NCBI RefSeq assembly: GCF_013167215.1
Contig: NZ_JABJWY010000038.1
Coordinates: 86,715-150,714, forward strand
Direction: 5' to 3'
Length of the DNA stretch: 64,000 nt
Origin: Sphingobacterium prati
GTDB taxonomy: Bacteria; Bacteroidota; Bacteroidia; Sphingobacteriales; Sphingobacteriaceae
The notes beneath the pieces were generated by a model, which was given only the letters and a program-made list of their open reading frames with translations, made no database searches and had not been told where the DNA came from. Positions 23,664 to 32,751 of this stretch are shown here, in pieces. The translations under genes were made by a program, and so were the position numbers. Positions within the stretch are counted from its first letter, which is position 1, and the number at the start of each line of letters is the position of its first letter.

Positions 23664-24929
23664 TTAAACGACTCCTTTTCTGTTAGAATCAAATTTTAGC
23701 ATAATAAAGAGTAGTATCGTAAAGCTCCATAATGAGGATCCGCCGTAGCTGACAAAAGGGAGCGGAATCCCGATAACCGGGACAATACCTATTGTCATTC
23801 CTATATTGATAAATAAGTGGAAAAATAGGATAGAAGCTACACCATATGCATAAATCCTCGCGAAGGCCGAGCGCTGTCGTTCCGCAATATGAATAATGCG
23901 TAAAAGTAAGGTGAGGTAAATGGCAAGCAATGTTACCGAACCAACAAAGCCCCATTCTTCGCCTACGGTGCAGAAAATAAAATCGGTACTTTGCTCAGGT
24001 ACAAAGTTATATTTTGTTTGCGTCCCTTGTAAATAACCTTTTCCCCAGAATTGTCCGGATCCAATGGCGATTTTGGACTGATTCAAATTATATCCTTTAT
24101 CTTTAAGATCTTGGGTCTTGCCTAGAATGATATCGATCCGGTCACGTTGGTGGGGCTGTAGTACGTGGTCATAAACTAAGTCAACGCATAATATAAATGC
24201 GGTACAGGCAGCGAAGAGAATACTCAAATTGATGATATACTTTCTCTTTTTCCGGAAGCTCCACATGAAAAAACCGATAATAGCAGCTAGTATCAATATT
24301 AGGATCCAAGGATTGAATAGAAGGGATAAAACAAAAAGTAGGATACATAGCCCTCCGAATATCAGTAATTCATTGTTGACATAACCTTCGCGGTAAAATA
24401 CAAAAATCAACGAAAAGAAAGCAAGTGCTGAACCAGTATCGGGCTGTAGCATAACCAAGAATACAGGAAAAAGTACAATTCCAGCACCCATTGCCAAGGT
24501 CTGCATGGTGGGCGCTTTATTGCTCTGCGCACTTAAAAAGTTGGCCAACAGTAAACAGGTGGAGAGCTTGGCAAACTCTGACGGTTGCAATCGGAAGAAA
24601 CCCAAATCAATCCAAGCCTGGTTTCCACCCACATTTCGTCCAACAACCAACACAACGACGAGGAGTATGGCTGTGATCCCATAGAATATTGGTGAAGCAG
24701 AACTGAAAAACTTAGCGTCGATTATCAGAATAGATATACCGAGGATGATTGCGGAGATCAGATACAAAGATTGCTTTCCATAATTGGTTCCTAACATGAA
24801 AAAACCTGGCATCTCCGGATTAAAAACAGCTGCACGGATATTGAAAAGTCCTATTAGGCATAGTGATAACCATAATATGATTGTTAACCAATCTATTTTT
24901 CCAAAGAAACTATTTTTTTGATTATTCAT
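23664..24929 (-). CDS. rodA: Rod shape-determining SEDS protein RodA
   Basis: 421 residues with about ten transmembrane helices. It carries the SEDS signatures LGFFRLQPSEFAKLSTCLLLANFL, AIGSGQFWGKGYLQGTQTKYNFVPEQSTDFIFCTVGEEWGFVGS and PLPFVSYGGSSLWSF. It is a peptidoglycan glycosyltransferase that works with PBP2 in the elongasome. The start overlaps the end of mrdA by 8 bp. A region near residues 180-240 is longer and more hydrophobic than in E. coli RodA (extra LLIFGGLCILLFVLSLLFNPWILILILAAIIGFFMW), as seen in other Bacteroidota. Last gene of the five-gene mre operon. Confidence 0.95.
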   Translation of the reverse strand: MNNQKNSFFGKIDWLTIILWLSLCLIGLFNIRAAVFNPEMPGFFMLGTNYGKQSLYLISAIILGISILIIDAKFFSSASPIFYGITAILLVVVLVVGRNVGGNQAWIDLGFFRLQPSEFAKLSTCLLLANFLSAQSNKAPTMQTLAMGAGIVLFPVFLVMLQPDTGSALAFFSLIFVFYREGYVNNELLIFGGLCILLFVLSLLFNPWILILILAAIIGFFMWSFRKKRKYIINLSILFAACTAFILCVDLVYDHVLQPHQRDRIDIILGKTQDLKDKGYNLNQSKIAIGSGQFWGKGYLQGTQTKYNFVPEQSTDFIFCTVGEEWGFVGSVTLLAIYLTLLLRIIHIAERQRSAFARIYAYGVASILFFHLFINIGMTIGIVPVIGIPLPFVSYGGSSLWSFTILLFIMLKFDSNRKGVV

Positions 24930-26904
24930 ATCTTCTTTTTACCTCACTATGGTGAACAATTGTTTCCTTTGGTTTTATTAAAGCTGCCGTCTGACGTTTC
25001 GATTTAATCGTATCTGTTTTTGATTTGACCGAATCCGTTTTCTTGGCATCCTTATTTTTGGAATCCACTATTTTCTTTGGTGCGGGAAGGAAGTTTGCCT
25101 TATAAATACGGTCCTGAATATACTTTGGTGCTGTAATCGTGTCTTTCAAATATTTTTCGACCATCATACTGGCAATCGGACCAGCCCATGTTCCACCATA
25201 ACCCGCATTTTCCACAAATACTGCTATCGCAATTTTTGGATTTTCCCTGGGTGCAAATGCGAAAAATACGGCGTGATTTTCGCCATGTGGATTTTGAGCG
25301 GTACCTGTCTTTCCGCACATTTCAATACCGGGTATACGGTTCGCCCAAGCTGTTCCTTCGGGCGTGTTTACGGCATCGCTCATTCCCTGTATAACCACAG
25401 GATAATATCGTTCATCTACACCAGCACTGATCTTTTCGGTAAATTCTTTTTTTGCAATTTTTTGCGTGCCAATACCTTTGATGAGATGCGGTCTATAGTA
25501 AAAACCTTTGTTGGCTACGATGGCCATGATATTGGCCATCTGCAATGGCGTGATACCCATCTCACCTTGCCCAATGGACAAAGAGATATTGAAGCTTGAG
25601 CGCCACTTGTCATTGCCGTAACGTTTTGTATAAAATTCCGATGTGGGTAATAAACCTGCTTTTTCTCCAGGAAGATCAATCCCTAATTTATGTCCGATTC
25701 CGAATTGTGTAACTGCATTTCGCCATAAATCATAGGCTTTAGGTCCGGAAAGGCCGCGGCCATCGATCATTTTAGCGTAGGTAAATCCATAATATGTATT
25801 ACAGGATACGGCTACAGAACGTTGTAAGGTCGTTGATCCATGATAGTGGGTACATCCCATCCAACCTCGTCCACCACCATAACTATAGCCATGTGGGCAG
25901 AAAAATACGGTATTGCGGTCAATCACCCCGGCCTGCTGTGCAGTTAATGCCGAAACAACTTTAAATACTGACCCTGGGGGATATGACGCTTGAATTGGCC
26001 GGTTAAAAAGAGGTTTGGTTTCATCATTCAGTAGCTTCATGTAATTATTGCCGACCTGACGACCTACCATAAGATTCGGATCATAACTTGGACTGCTCAC
26101 ATAGGCTAATATTTCTCCAGTTGCTGGTTCAATGGCAACAATGGATCCTAGCTTATTTTTCATGAGGTTTTCACCTAAAATTTGAAGATCCTTATCTAGG
26201 GAGGAGACTAAGCCTTCACCCGCAACGGCTAGGGTATCGTACTTCCCTTCCATAAATATACCTTTTGGACGGTTCAGCGCATCGACCATTAAATTGTTAA
26301 CGCCTCTTTTCCCCCGAATGAGATCTTCGTAGGATCGTTCGACACCACTCCTTCCGATATAGTCGCCACTACGGTAGAATCCATTAGACCGTTCAATGTC
26401 TTTGTCATTTACCTCACTGACATAACCTAAAAATTGAGCGGCAATACTATCTGGATAGCTTCTGATAGTTCGTTTTTGTACATAAAATCCACGAAATTGG
26501 TATTGATATTCTTGGTACTGTGCCCATGTCCGTACGGATAATTGTTTTTCAAAAATCGATGCTCTATATGGGGAATGGGCCCTGGCTTTTTCCATACGTT
26601 TGATAAAGCCTTCTTTATCAATCTCAACTAATCTACAAAACAAGGCAGTATCGATTTCTTTGACTTCACGGGGCGTGACCATCAGGTCATAAACAGGTTC
26701 ATTTTGTACCAGTACTTTCCCCTTACGGTCCAAAATAACACCTCTTGCGGGGTATACAATTACCTTCCGCATGACATTGCTATTCGCCGAATGTATGTAG
26801 GAGTCGTCGATAATCTGTAAATAAAATAGACGGGCAATCAAAGTCAGGACGATGGCGACAAAGATTCCGGAAACAACGTACTTGCGAGCAAAAAAACTAT
26901 TCAT
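24922..26904 (-). CDS. mrdA: Penicillin-binding protein 2 (elongation-specific transpeptidase)
   Basis: 660 residues. There is one N-terminal membrane anchor (YVVSGIFVAIVLTLIARLFYLQ), a dimerisation/pedestal domain with ARGVILDRKGKVLVQN, and a transpeptidase domain with S-x-x-K in YPPGSVFKVVSAL, S-x-N in VAVSCNTYYGFTY and KTGTAQNPHGENH. It cross-links peptidoglycan during cell elongation in complex with RodA and MreBCD. The C-terminal tail is long and basic, rich in K, S, T and D (IVDSKNKDAKKTDSVKSK), unlike E. coli PBP2, which lacks it. It follows mreD by 27 bp and overlaps rodA by 8 bp. Confidence 0.96.
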   Translation of the reverse strand: MNSFFARKYVVSGIFVAIVLTLIARLFYLQIIDDSYIHSANSNVMRKVIVYPARGVILDRKGKVLVQNEPVYDLMVTPREVKEIDTALFCRLVEIDKEGFIKRMEKARAHSPYRASIFEKQLSVRTWAQYQEYQYQFRGFYVQKRTIRSYPDSIAAQFLGYVSEVNDKDIERSNGFYRSGDYIGRSGVERSYEDLIRGKRGVNNLMVDALNRPKGIFMEGKYDTLAVAGEGLVSSLDKDLQILGENLMKNKLGSIVAIEPATGEILAYVSSPSYDPNLMVGRQVGNNYMKLLNDETKPLFNRPIQASYPPGSVFKVVSALTAQQAGVIDRNTVFFCPHGYSYGGGRGWMGCTHYHGSTTLQRSVAVSCNTYYGFTYAKMIDGRGLSGPKAYDLWRNAVTQFGIGHKLGIDLPGEKAGLLPTSEFYTKRYGNDKWRSSFNISLSIGQGEMGITPLQMANIMAIVANKGFYYRPHLIKGIGTQKIAKKEFTEKISAGVDERYYPVVIQGMSDAVNTPEGTAWANRIPGIEMCGKTGTAQNPHGENHAVFFAFAPRENPKIAIAVFVENAGYGGTWAGPIASMMVEKYLKDTITAPKYIQDRIYKANFLPAPKKIVDSKNKDAKKTDSVKSKTDTIKSKRQTAALIKPKETIVHHSEVKRRYE

Positions 26905-26931
26905 AGAAATAAATTTCTATCCATCGATCTA

Positions 26932-27450
26932 CTACAACCGATCTTTCTTTTTGTAGAATAAAATACTAAATAACAGCATGATAATTACGGTAAATATACA
27001 ACTTAAAACAATGCTAAGTAATGTATATTGAATATGCTGAAGTGAGAAAGATTCCAGTAGATACAGGAATGTATGATGAATCAATGTACCAAAAAAGATA
27101 AAGGAAAAAAACCACCTCACATTCATCAATCCCAGCATTGGTGTAAGAAAAGATTCACGTTCCTCTACTTCGAGTGTAATCTTCATAAAGAAAATGCGGA
27201 AGGCTGCCAACGCCACACAAGCGGCAGTATTGACGCCAAGTGTATCGTAAAACGAATCTACGGTCAGTCCCGTTAAAAAAGCAATCAGGTAAACTAGAAA
27301 ATTAGGTGTCCCTGTTGGCAGTAAAAAGATAAATAGAATATAGGGAAATGCCGCAGCCAGATTGTAATAACCAATATTTTGGAATAAAAATACTTGCATC
27401 CCGATCAGGACGATAAATCGAATGATATTAAATATTAGAATCCTAGCCAT
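26932..27450 (-). CDS. mreD: Rod shape-determining protein MreD
   Basis: 172 residues with five or six predicted membrane helices and a short polar C-terminus (YKKKDRL). Sequence identity in MreD is always weak, so the call rests on the hydrophobic profile, length and position between mreC and mrdA in an intact mre operon. The motif LLPTGTPNFLVYLIAFLTGLTVDSFYDTLGVNTAACVALAAFRI matches the conserved GLxxDxxxxxxxGxxa segment of the family. The start overlaps the end of mreC by 8 bp. Confidence 0.9.
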   Translation of the reverse strand: MARILIFNIIRFIVLIGMQVFLFQNIGYYNLAAAFPYILFIFLLPTGTPNFLVYLIAFLTGLTVDSFYDTLGVNTAACVALAAFRIFFMKITLEVEERESFLTPMLGLMNVRWFFSFIFFGTLIHHTFLYLLESFSLQHIQYTLLSIVLSCIFTVIIMLLFSILFYKKKDRL

Positions 27451-28285
27451 TGTCCTTAGTCGATTCCTCCAAAGTTTTTAATTCTTTACTTAATAAATCC
27501 TTTACTACATATACGTGTTGTAGATTAGAAAAATTGGTGCTTAAAAGCAGGCGTAGATCCAAAAATGCATCTCCAGAAGAGATCCCCGTTTGAATAACCG
27601 TTCCGACAAAAATACCTTTCGGAAAATGGCCGGAATAGCCTGAGGTATAGACTTTATCTCCTTTGTTTACTTTAATATGATTAGGGATTTCTTTAACTGT
27701 TGCTGCGCGATAATCGATATTGTTGCCCCAGACCAGCGATCCAAAAACTTCACTATGCCCCAAGGTGACAGAAATACGAGTGTCAGGATGTAATAATGAT
27801 TGTACCGTAGAAAAATTTGGGGAAACGTTTAATACAATACCAACAACGCCATTCGGGGCAATGACCCCCATTCCTTTCTCTATACCATCTTTGCTGCCCT
27901 TACCCAATGTAATCGTATTGGCTTTCTGATGAATACTATTGTTAATTACATTCGCAACAATAAATTGATAACGCCCAAATTCGCTACTATCTATGACTGG
28001 TACGGGGCCAATTTTGATACTATCTGTCGATTTGTAAGCCTGAAGGTCTTTCCGCAATTGCGCATTTTCTTTGGCCAAAGCATCATTAGTCTCATCCAGA
28101 TGTAAATAACTTTTCCAGGAGTTTACTTTTGCATATAAGCTACCGATCACACGGTTGGAAGAGTTTAATACAGAATTGCGTTGAAACGAATTGTTGGTAA
28201 TAATCAAAAATAACGAGAATCCAAAAAATAGGATAAACCAAAAGAATGCATTGTATCGTCTCAGGAATAACCAAAGGTTTCTCAT
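27443..28285 (-). CDS. mreC: Rod shape-determining protein MreC
   Basis: 280 residues. There is a short cytoplasmic N-terminus, one membrane helix (AFFWFILFFGFSLFLIITNN), a coiled-coil stretch (DETNDALAKENAQLRKDLQAY, about 62-82), and a periplasmic beta-barrel part with IVANVINNSIHQKANTITLGKGSKDGIEKGMGVIAPNGVVGIVLNVSPNFSTVQSLLHPDTRISVTL, which is the conserved MreC core. It links MreB filaments to PBP2 in the periplasm. It follows mreB by 94 bp, a gap that contains a 12-bp stem-loop, and overlaps mreD by 8 bp. Confidence 0.95.
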   Translation of the reverse strand: MRNLWLFLRRYNAFFWFILFFGFSLFLIITNNSFQRNSVLNSSNRVIGSLYAKVNSWKSYLHLDETNDALAKENAQLRKDLQAYKSTDSIKIGPVPVIDSSEFGRYQFIVANVINNSIHQKANTITLGKGSKDGIEKGMGVIAPNGVVGIVLNVSPNFSTVQSLLHPDTRISVTLGHSEVFGSLVWGNNIDYRAATVKEIPNHIKVNKGDKVYTSGYSGHFPKGIFVGTVIQTGISSGDAFLDLRLLLSTNFSNLQHVYVVKDLLSKELKTLEESTKDNG

Positions 28286-28313
28286 TTTTTATCGTGGGTA
28301 TTTATAATAAGCA

Positions 28314-28345
28314 AGCGATATAATAATTTTGCATATTATATCGCT
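28314..28345 (-). other. Intercistronic stem-loop between mreB and mreC
   Basis: A 12-bp stem AGCGATATAATA / TATTATATCGCT with an 8-nt loop. On the minus strand only a broken T-rich tract follows. It could be a leaky terminator or an mRNA-stabilising hairpin that keeps MreB made in excess over the downstream proteins. Confidence 0.6.
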
Positions 28346-28379
28346 CTTTAATAAAATCTTGTTAATTATCGAACGTTAA

Positions 28380-29402
28380 TTACTGCATCAAGAATTTGAA
28401 TCGGCCAATATTTTTAAGCGCAATACCAGTACCCCTGACAACGGCACGAAGTGGATCTTCGGCGATATGGACAGGAAGCTTCGTTTTTGCTTGAATACGA
28501 CGATCTAAACCACGTAATAAGGCACCACCCCCTGTAAGGTAGATGCCTGTTTGGTAAATATCGGCAGATAGCTCCGGTGGAGTAATTTCAAGTGCTTTTA
28601 AGATAGCTTCTTCGATTTTAGAAATTGATTTGTCCAAACAATGGGCAATTTCTGTATATGAAACAGTGATCTGTTTAGGAACACCGGTCATCAAGTCACG
28701 ACCCTGTACGGCAAAATCAGCAGGAGGTTCCTGCAACTCCGGAAGTGCAGCACCTACTTCAATCTTGATCTTCTCTGCTGTACGTTCACCGATCATAATG
28801 TTATGTTGTCTACGGATGTATTGAACAATGTCGGAGTCAAAGTTATCACCTGCCACACGGATGGATTGATCACATACAATACCAGACAGCGCGATGACAG
28901 CAATTTCTGTTGTACCCCCTCCGATATCTATAATCATGTTCCCCATTGGTTCTTCTACATCAATACCGATACCTACAGCAGCAGCCATTGGTTCATGAAT
29001 TAAATAGACTTCTTTCGCACCCGCAATTTCTGCAGAATCACGTACAGCTCTTTTTTCTACTTCCGTGATGCCTGATGGAATACAAACAACCATACGTAGC
29101 GATGGGAAAAACCAACTCTTACCATTGTTAACTAATTTTACCATGCCTCTGATCAAATGTTCAGCAGCTGTAAAATCAGCAATTACTCCATCACGTAAAG
29201 GTCTTACTGTTTTTATATTGTCGTGTGTTTTACCTTCCATTTGCATGGCCTGTCGACCGATGGCAATCACTTTGTTAGTGGTGCGGTCAAATGCAACAAT
29301 AGAAGGCTCATCCACTACTACCTTGTCATTATGAATTATCAGGGTGTTCGCAGTACCCAAGTCAATCGCAACTTCTTGCGTAAACCAATTAAATAAGCCC
29401 AT
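28380..29402 (-). CDS. mreB: Rod shape-determining actin homologue MreB
   Basis: 340 residues, full length. Actin-fold nucleotide motifs are present: VAIDLGTANTLIIHND (phosphate 1), IDIGGGTTEIAVIALSGI (phosphate 2) and LTGGGALLRGLDRRI (adenosine). The N-terminal GLFNWFTQEVAIDLGTANT and the conserved MEGKTHDNIKTVRPLRDGVIADF are typical. It forms membrane-associated filaments that organise the elongasome. It is first of mreB-mreC-mreD-mrdA-rodA, with a TAGGTTTG -7 box upstream (29436-29443). The strong conservation of all five genes implies a rod-shaped cell. Confidence 0.98.
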   Translation of the reverse strand: MGLFNWFTQEVAIDLGTANTLIIHNDKVVVDEPSIVAFDRTTNKVIAIGRQAMQMEGKTHDNIKTVRPLRDGVIADFTAAEHLIRGMVKLVNNGKSWFFPSLRMVVCIPSGITEVEKRAVRDSAEIAGAKEVYLIHEPMAAAVGIGIDVEEPMGNMIIDIGGGTTEIAVIALSGIVCDQSIRVAGDNFDSDIVQYIRRQHNIMIGERTAEKIKIEVGAALPELQEPPADFAVQGRDLMTGVPKQITVSYTEIAHCLDKSISKIEEAILKALEITPPELSADIYQTGIYLTGGGALLRGLDRRIQAKTKLPVHIAEDPLRAVVRGTGIALKNIGRFKFLMQ

Positions 29403-29758
29403 TTGCTAATCCTTAAGCTATTTTAAAATAATATGCAAACCTACACAAAAAAAATTAATCTTTTTGAGGTTCTACATCAAAAAAAACTATATTCTGCAAG
29501 TAAATTCTATCTGGAAAAAACTGTTCTTAAATTTAACGAATATAATCTAGAATTGTTACTTCTTGCTTCAACTTATTTTTTGTTAGCTGCGATTTGCGAG
29601 GTGAAATAAACATGTGTTTTTGAAATCTTTGCCAGCTGATATAAGCGCTTGCATGTTGTGGATGATAGGTGGCGGTCCTACGAAAGGAAACAGCCAAGGG
29701 ATGAATGCGAATTTTTTTTTCGATCAAGTTTCCATTGCTTGGAAGTGGGATAAGGAAG
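29403..29758. other. Gene-free stretch upstream of mreB (356 bp)
   Basis: The right-most 60 bp hold the mreB leader and the -7 element TAGGTTTG (minus, 29436-29443). From 29530 to 29750 both strands have open frames of about 64 codons, but the minus one starts with TTG and is a basic, low-information peptide, and the plus one overlaps it completely. Neither resembles a known protein. It may be a decayed gene. Confidence 0.5.
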
Positions 29759-29802
29759 AAAAACGAATGCCATTATTAAATAAAATAATGGCATTCGTTT
29801 TT
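29759..29802. terminator. 19-bp perfect terminator hairpin downstream of the NDH-2 gene
   Basis: Arms 29759-29777 and 29784-29802 with a 6-nt loop and five A or T at the ends on both strands. It lies 49 bp beyond the stop of the NADH dehydrogenase gene on the minus strand. Confidence 0.85.
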
Positions 29803-29850
29803 GATTGAAGAACAGATTAATCCTGTTTTTACAAATTTATTTATTGGTCT

Positions 29851-31158
29851 CTATTGTACCGTTTTTGCTTGTTCTTCTGGAGCCGGTTTGTTGAATTTAT
29901 GGAAGATTAAACGGACACCACTGTTTTTAGTGAAAAACTTGACCGACCAGTTGACAAATGTGATCAACTTATTTCTAAACCCATAAATAGACATTAAGTG
30001 AACAAACATCCAAGTCATCCATCCAAAGAAACCACTGAAATGAATCTTACCCATGTCTACAACCGCCTTGTTACGTCCTACGGTAGCCATTGATCCCTTG
30101 TCAAAATAACTGAATTTTTCAGTAGGTTGATTGGACATTGTTTGAAGGATATGTTTCGCTACATATCCGCCCTGCTGCTGTGCTACTGGTGCTACACCCG
30201 GTAGGCCACGCGGTAGGTCTTCTGTAATAAATGCAGATACGTCACCAATGGCATACACACCTGGCATGTCAATTACGCGACATTGATCATCTGTTTGAAT
30301 GCGATTGCCACGTTGGATGACCTCTTTTTTGAATCCATCCGGATATTGGCCAGCAACGCCGGCACCCCAAATAACTGTTTTTGTTTCAATGCTTCTGCCG
30401 TCAGCGAAAGTAATGGCTTTACCGTCGTACCCAGTTACCTGTACATTTAATAATACTTCAACGCCTAAATCTTTCAGATATTTCTCGGAGTTTTTTGACG
30501 CTTTTTCGGATAGGTTGGCCAATACTTTTGGTAGACCTTCTACAAGGTAAACAGACATTTCTGATTTATTCAATTCAGGATAGTCTTTTTCCAAAACATT
30601 ATTCTTAATTTCTGCAATAGCACCAGAAAGTTCTACCCCTGTAGGGCCACCGCCAACGATTACAAAGTTTAAATTTGGCTTACGATCTTCGGGATTCGCG
30701 ATCATGACAGCCTCTTCAAGGTTTTGAAGAACGTAACTTCTTATATTAAGTGCCTCTTGAATGTTTTTCATTGGCAGGGCATATTTGGTGATCTGCTGAT
30801 TGCCGAAAAAATTTGTCGTTGCACCCGTGGCCACAACCAAATAGTCATAGTCGAAATCTCCAATATCAGTCTTAACAACTTTAGCCTCATTGTCGATGCT
30901 TTTTACGTCGGCAAGTCTAAAATGGAAGTTATCCTGATTTTTGAACATTTTTCGGACCGGGAAGGAAATGGAGTCCGCGGAAAGCGTACCCGTAGCAACT
31001 TGGTACATTAATGGTTGGAAGGTGTGAAAATTGTTTCTATCCAATAAGAGAACTTCAACTTCCTTATTTTTAAGCTTTTTAGCAACTTCAATTCCTCCAA
31101 ATCCAGCACCAATAATGATTACTCTGGGGAATTTTCTATTTGAACTATTGCTTGGCAT
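29851..31158 (-). CDS. ndh: Type II NADH:quinone oxidoreductase (NDH-2)
   Basis: 435 residues starting at the ATG at 31158 (MPSNSSNRKFPRV). The frame extends to a TTG at 31191, but that adds nothing conserved. FAD-binding GAGFGGIEVAKKL is at 17-29, the NADH-binding FVIVGGGPTGVELSGAIAEI lies near 165, and the second FAD motif VYAIGDVSAF near 290. The C-terminal region (HFSGFFGWMTWMFVHLMSIYGFRNKL) forms the amphipathic membrane-attachment segment of NDH-2. It feeds electrons from NADH to menaquinone without proton pumping, on the cytoplasmic face of the membrane. Monocistronic, with a strong terminator downstream. In some Bacteroidota such proteins are annotated only as NAD(P)/FAD-dependent oxidoreductase. 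Confidence 0.9.
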   Translation of the reverse strand: MPSNSSNRKFPRVIIIGAGFGGIEVAKKLKNKEVEVLLLDRNNFHTFQPLMYQVATGTLSADSISFPVRKMFKNQDNFHFRLADVKSIDNEAKVVKTDIGDFDYDYLVVATGATTNFFGNQQITKYALPMKNIQEALNIRSYVLQNLEEAVMIANPEDRKPNLNFVIVGGGPTGVELSGAIAEIKNNVLEKDYPELNKSEMSVYLVEGLPKVLANLSEKASKNSEKYLKDLGVEVLLNVQVTGYDGKAITFADGRSIETKTVIWGAGVAGQYPDGFKKEVIQRGNRIQTDDQCRVIDMPGVYAIGDVSAFITEDLPRGLPGVAPVAQQQGGYVAKHILQTMSNQPTEKFSYFDKGSMATVGRNKAVVDMGKIHFSGFFGWMTWMFVHLMSIYGFRNKLITFVNWSVKFFTKNSGVRLIFHKFNKPAPEEQAKTVQ

Positions 31159-31372
31159 ATTTTTAATAGTTTGTTGTAAAAATTCGTACAATCGAATTAA
31201 GCTGCAAATATCTTAAATTTTGAACCAAAAAGCTAAAAAATATTTATTTATTATGGCAATACATTGTGAAATTTATCGTTATAAGGCTAATTCCTTTAAT
31301 AAAATATTTTGTAGTGTTTTGGTTTTAAGTCTTTTACGGCTCAAAAGGTGATCTAAAAAAACTTGTATAGCG

Positions 31373-31411
31373 AACAAAGTCATTGTGTATTTTATACACA
31401 ATGACTTTGTT
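31373..31411. terminator. 18-bp terminator hairpin reaching the ferredoxin stop codon
   Basis: Arms 31373-31390 and 31394-31411 with a 3-nt loop. Two bases of the ferredoxin stop codon (31410-31412) are in the stem. On the minus strand ACAAGTTTTTTT follows about 10 nt later. Confidence 0.75.
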
Positions 31412-31742
31412 ATTGCAACGAACCTTTTAGTCTGATTTTCATACCGTTGTTATTCGGATGAAGACGAAGTTGGCAGGCCAGTCGACTTTGCTCGTCAGCA
31501 TCAGGTAAGGTGTCGAGCATATCCAATTCCTGATCGCTGGCTTCCGAAAGATTTTCTATGCCTTCAACGACTTCAATATGGCATGTGGCGCAGAGTGCCA
31601 TACCACCGCAGGTAGCCAGTATGTCGTATTCAGATGCTTTTAGAATTTCCATTAGTGATAGATTGATATCTGTCGGGACATCAATTCTGTTTTCTGTGCC
31701 ATCACGATCGATAACGGTTACTTGTATCAAATTATCTTCCAT
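31410..31742 (-). CDS. 2Fe-2S ferredoxin (adrenodoxin type)
   Basis: 110 residues from the ATG at 31742. A GTG at 31745 overlapping the upstream TAG is an alternative that adds one residue. The cluster ligands are C45, C51, C54 and C90, spaced C-x5-C-x2-C-x35-C (CGGMALCATC ... RLACQL), the adrenodoxin/putidaredoxin/Isc-Fdx pattern. It transfers single electrons in the cytoplasm. It lies 2 nt after the stop of the ferredoxin reductase gene, so the two very probably form an NADPH-reductase-ferredoxin chain for some oxygenase or reductase not encoded here. Transcribed from the MarR-controlled promoter at 33207-33237. Confidence 0.92.
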   Translation of the reverse strand: MEDNLIQVTVIDRDGTENRIDVPTDINLSLMEILKASEYDILATCGGMALCATCHIEVVEGIENLSEASDQELDMLDTLPDADEQSRLACQLRLHPNNNGMKIRLKGSLQ

Positions 31743-31744
31743 CA

Positions 31745-32749
31745 CTAAAATGTATTTATACCGTTAACGGTTGTATATTTAAAGCTCAATTTTTGATCAG
31801 GATAAACAAACTTAAAAGCACTTTGGCACATCAATGCGGCTTCGTGATATCCACATAAGATGAGTTTAAGCTTGCCCGGGTAGGTGTTGATATCACCAAT
31901 AGCGTAGATGCGCTCAATGTTGGTCGAATAATCAAAGGTATTTACTTCAATCGCGTTTTTATCGATATTTAGTCCCCAGTCAGCAATTGGTCCAAGTTTG
32001 GGCGTCAAGCCATATAATGGAATAAAATAATCGGCTTCGACTGCTGTCGTTTCTTTCTCTTTATTTACTGTTTCGATCGCAGTGAGGGTTCCATTGCCGT
32101 GTATATTGCTCAAATTATGAGACAGGAGTAAATTGATCTTTCCTTCTTGCGCCAATTTAAAAACTTTTTCTGCAGAATCCGGTGCACCGCGGAAAGAGTC
32201 GCTCCGGTGAATAAGTGTAACTTGTTGTGCAATATCAGCCAAATGATAAGTCCAATCCAGTGCGGAATCACCGCCGCCAGCAATAACAATCCGTTTGTTC
32301 TTGTATTTTGCAGGATCTTTAACCATATAATCTACGCCTTTGCCTTCATAAAGATGCAGGTCGTGGATTTCGGGTTTACGGGGCTCAAAGCAACCAAGTC
32401 CCCCTGCAATGACAATCACTTGTGCATGCACTTCCGTATTGTCACCTGTGGAAATAATAAAAGAGCCATCATCCTGTTTTTCGATTTGTTCGACACGCTC
32501 ACCTAACGTAAATGTAGGTGCAAAGGGCTTTATTTGTTCAAGTTGATTATCGATGAGCTCCTGCGCTGTAATGCTCGGGTAGCCTGGTATATCATAAATT
32601 GGCTTATGGGGATATATTTCGGATAATTGGCCGCCAACTTGAGGTAACACATCAATCAGGTGGCACCTCATTTTTAGAAGTCCAGCTTCAAATACAGCAA
32701 ATAATCCTACTGGTCCAGCACCAATGATGCAAATATCAGTATTTGTCAT
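31745..32749 (-). CDS. Thioredoxin-reductase-like ferredoxin-NAD(P)+ reductase
   Basis: 334 residues. The FAD site IIGAGPVGLFAVFEAG is at the N-terminus, the NADPH-binding IVIAGGGDSALDWTYHLADIA is near 150, and YAIGDINTYPGKLKLILCGYHEAALM at the end is the second FAD motif. No C-x-x-C redox pair is present, so it is not a thioredoxin reductase. The lack of CxxC and the C-terminal extension match the FNRs of Chlorobium and Bacillus (YumC) type. Its gene is 2 nt from both marR upstream and ferredoxin downstream, which supports ferredoxin as partner. Confidence 0.92.
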   Translation of the reverse strand: MTNTDICIIGAGPVGLFAVFEAGLLKMRCHLIDVLPQVGGQLSEIYPHKPIYDIPGYPSITAQELIDNQLEQIKPFAPTFTLGERVEQIEKQDDGSFIISTGDNTEVHAQVIVIAGGLGCFEPRKPEIHDLHLYEGKGVDYMVKDPAKYKNKRIVIAGGGDSALDWTYHLADIAQQVTLIHRSDSFRGAPDSAEKVFKLAQEGKINLLLSHNLSNIHGNGTLTAIETVNKEKETTAVEADYFIPLYGLTPKLGPIADWGLNIDKNAIEVNTFDYSTNIERIYAIGDINTYPGKLKLILCGYHEAALMCQSAFKFVYPDQKLSFKYTTVNGINTF

Positions 32750-32751
32750 AG

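Noticed and set aside
29533..29727. Minus-strand 64-codon ORF upstream of mreB
   Set aside because: TTG start, basic low-information sequence, fully overlapped by an equally long plus-strand frame; no family resemblance.
31159..31191. TTG-initiated extension of NDH-2
   Set aside because: Eleven unconserved residues; the ATG at 31158 is a natural start.
32147..32506. 119-codon plus-strand ORF inside the ferredoxin reductase gene
   Set aside because: Antisense shadow; its Cys-rich look follows from the codons of the true gene.
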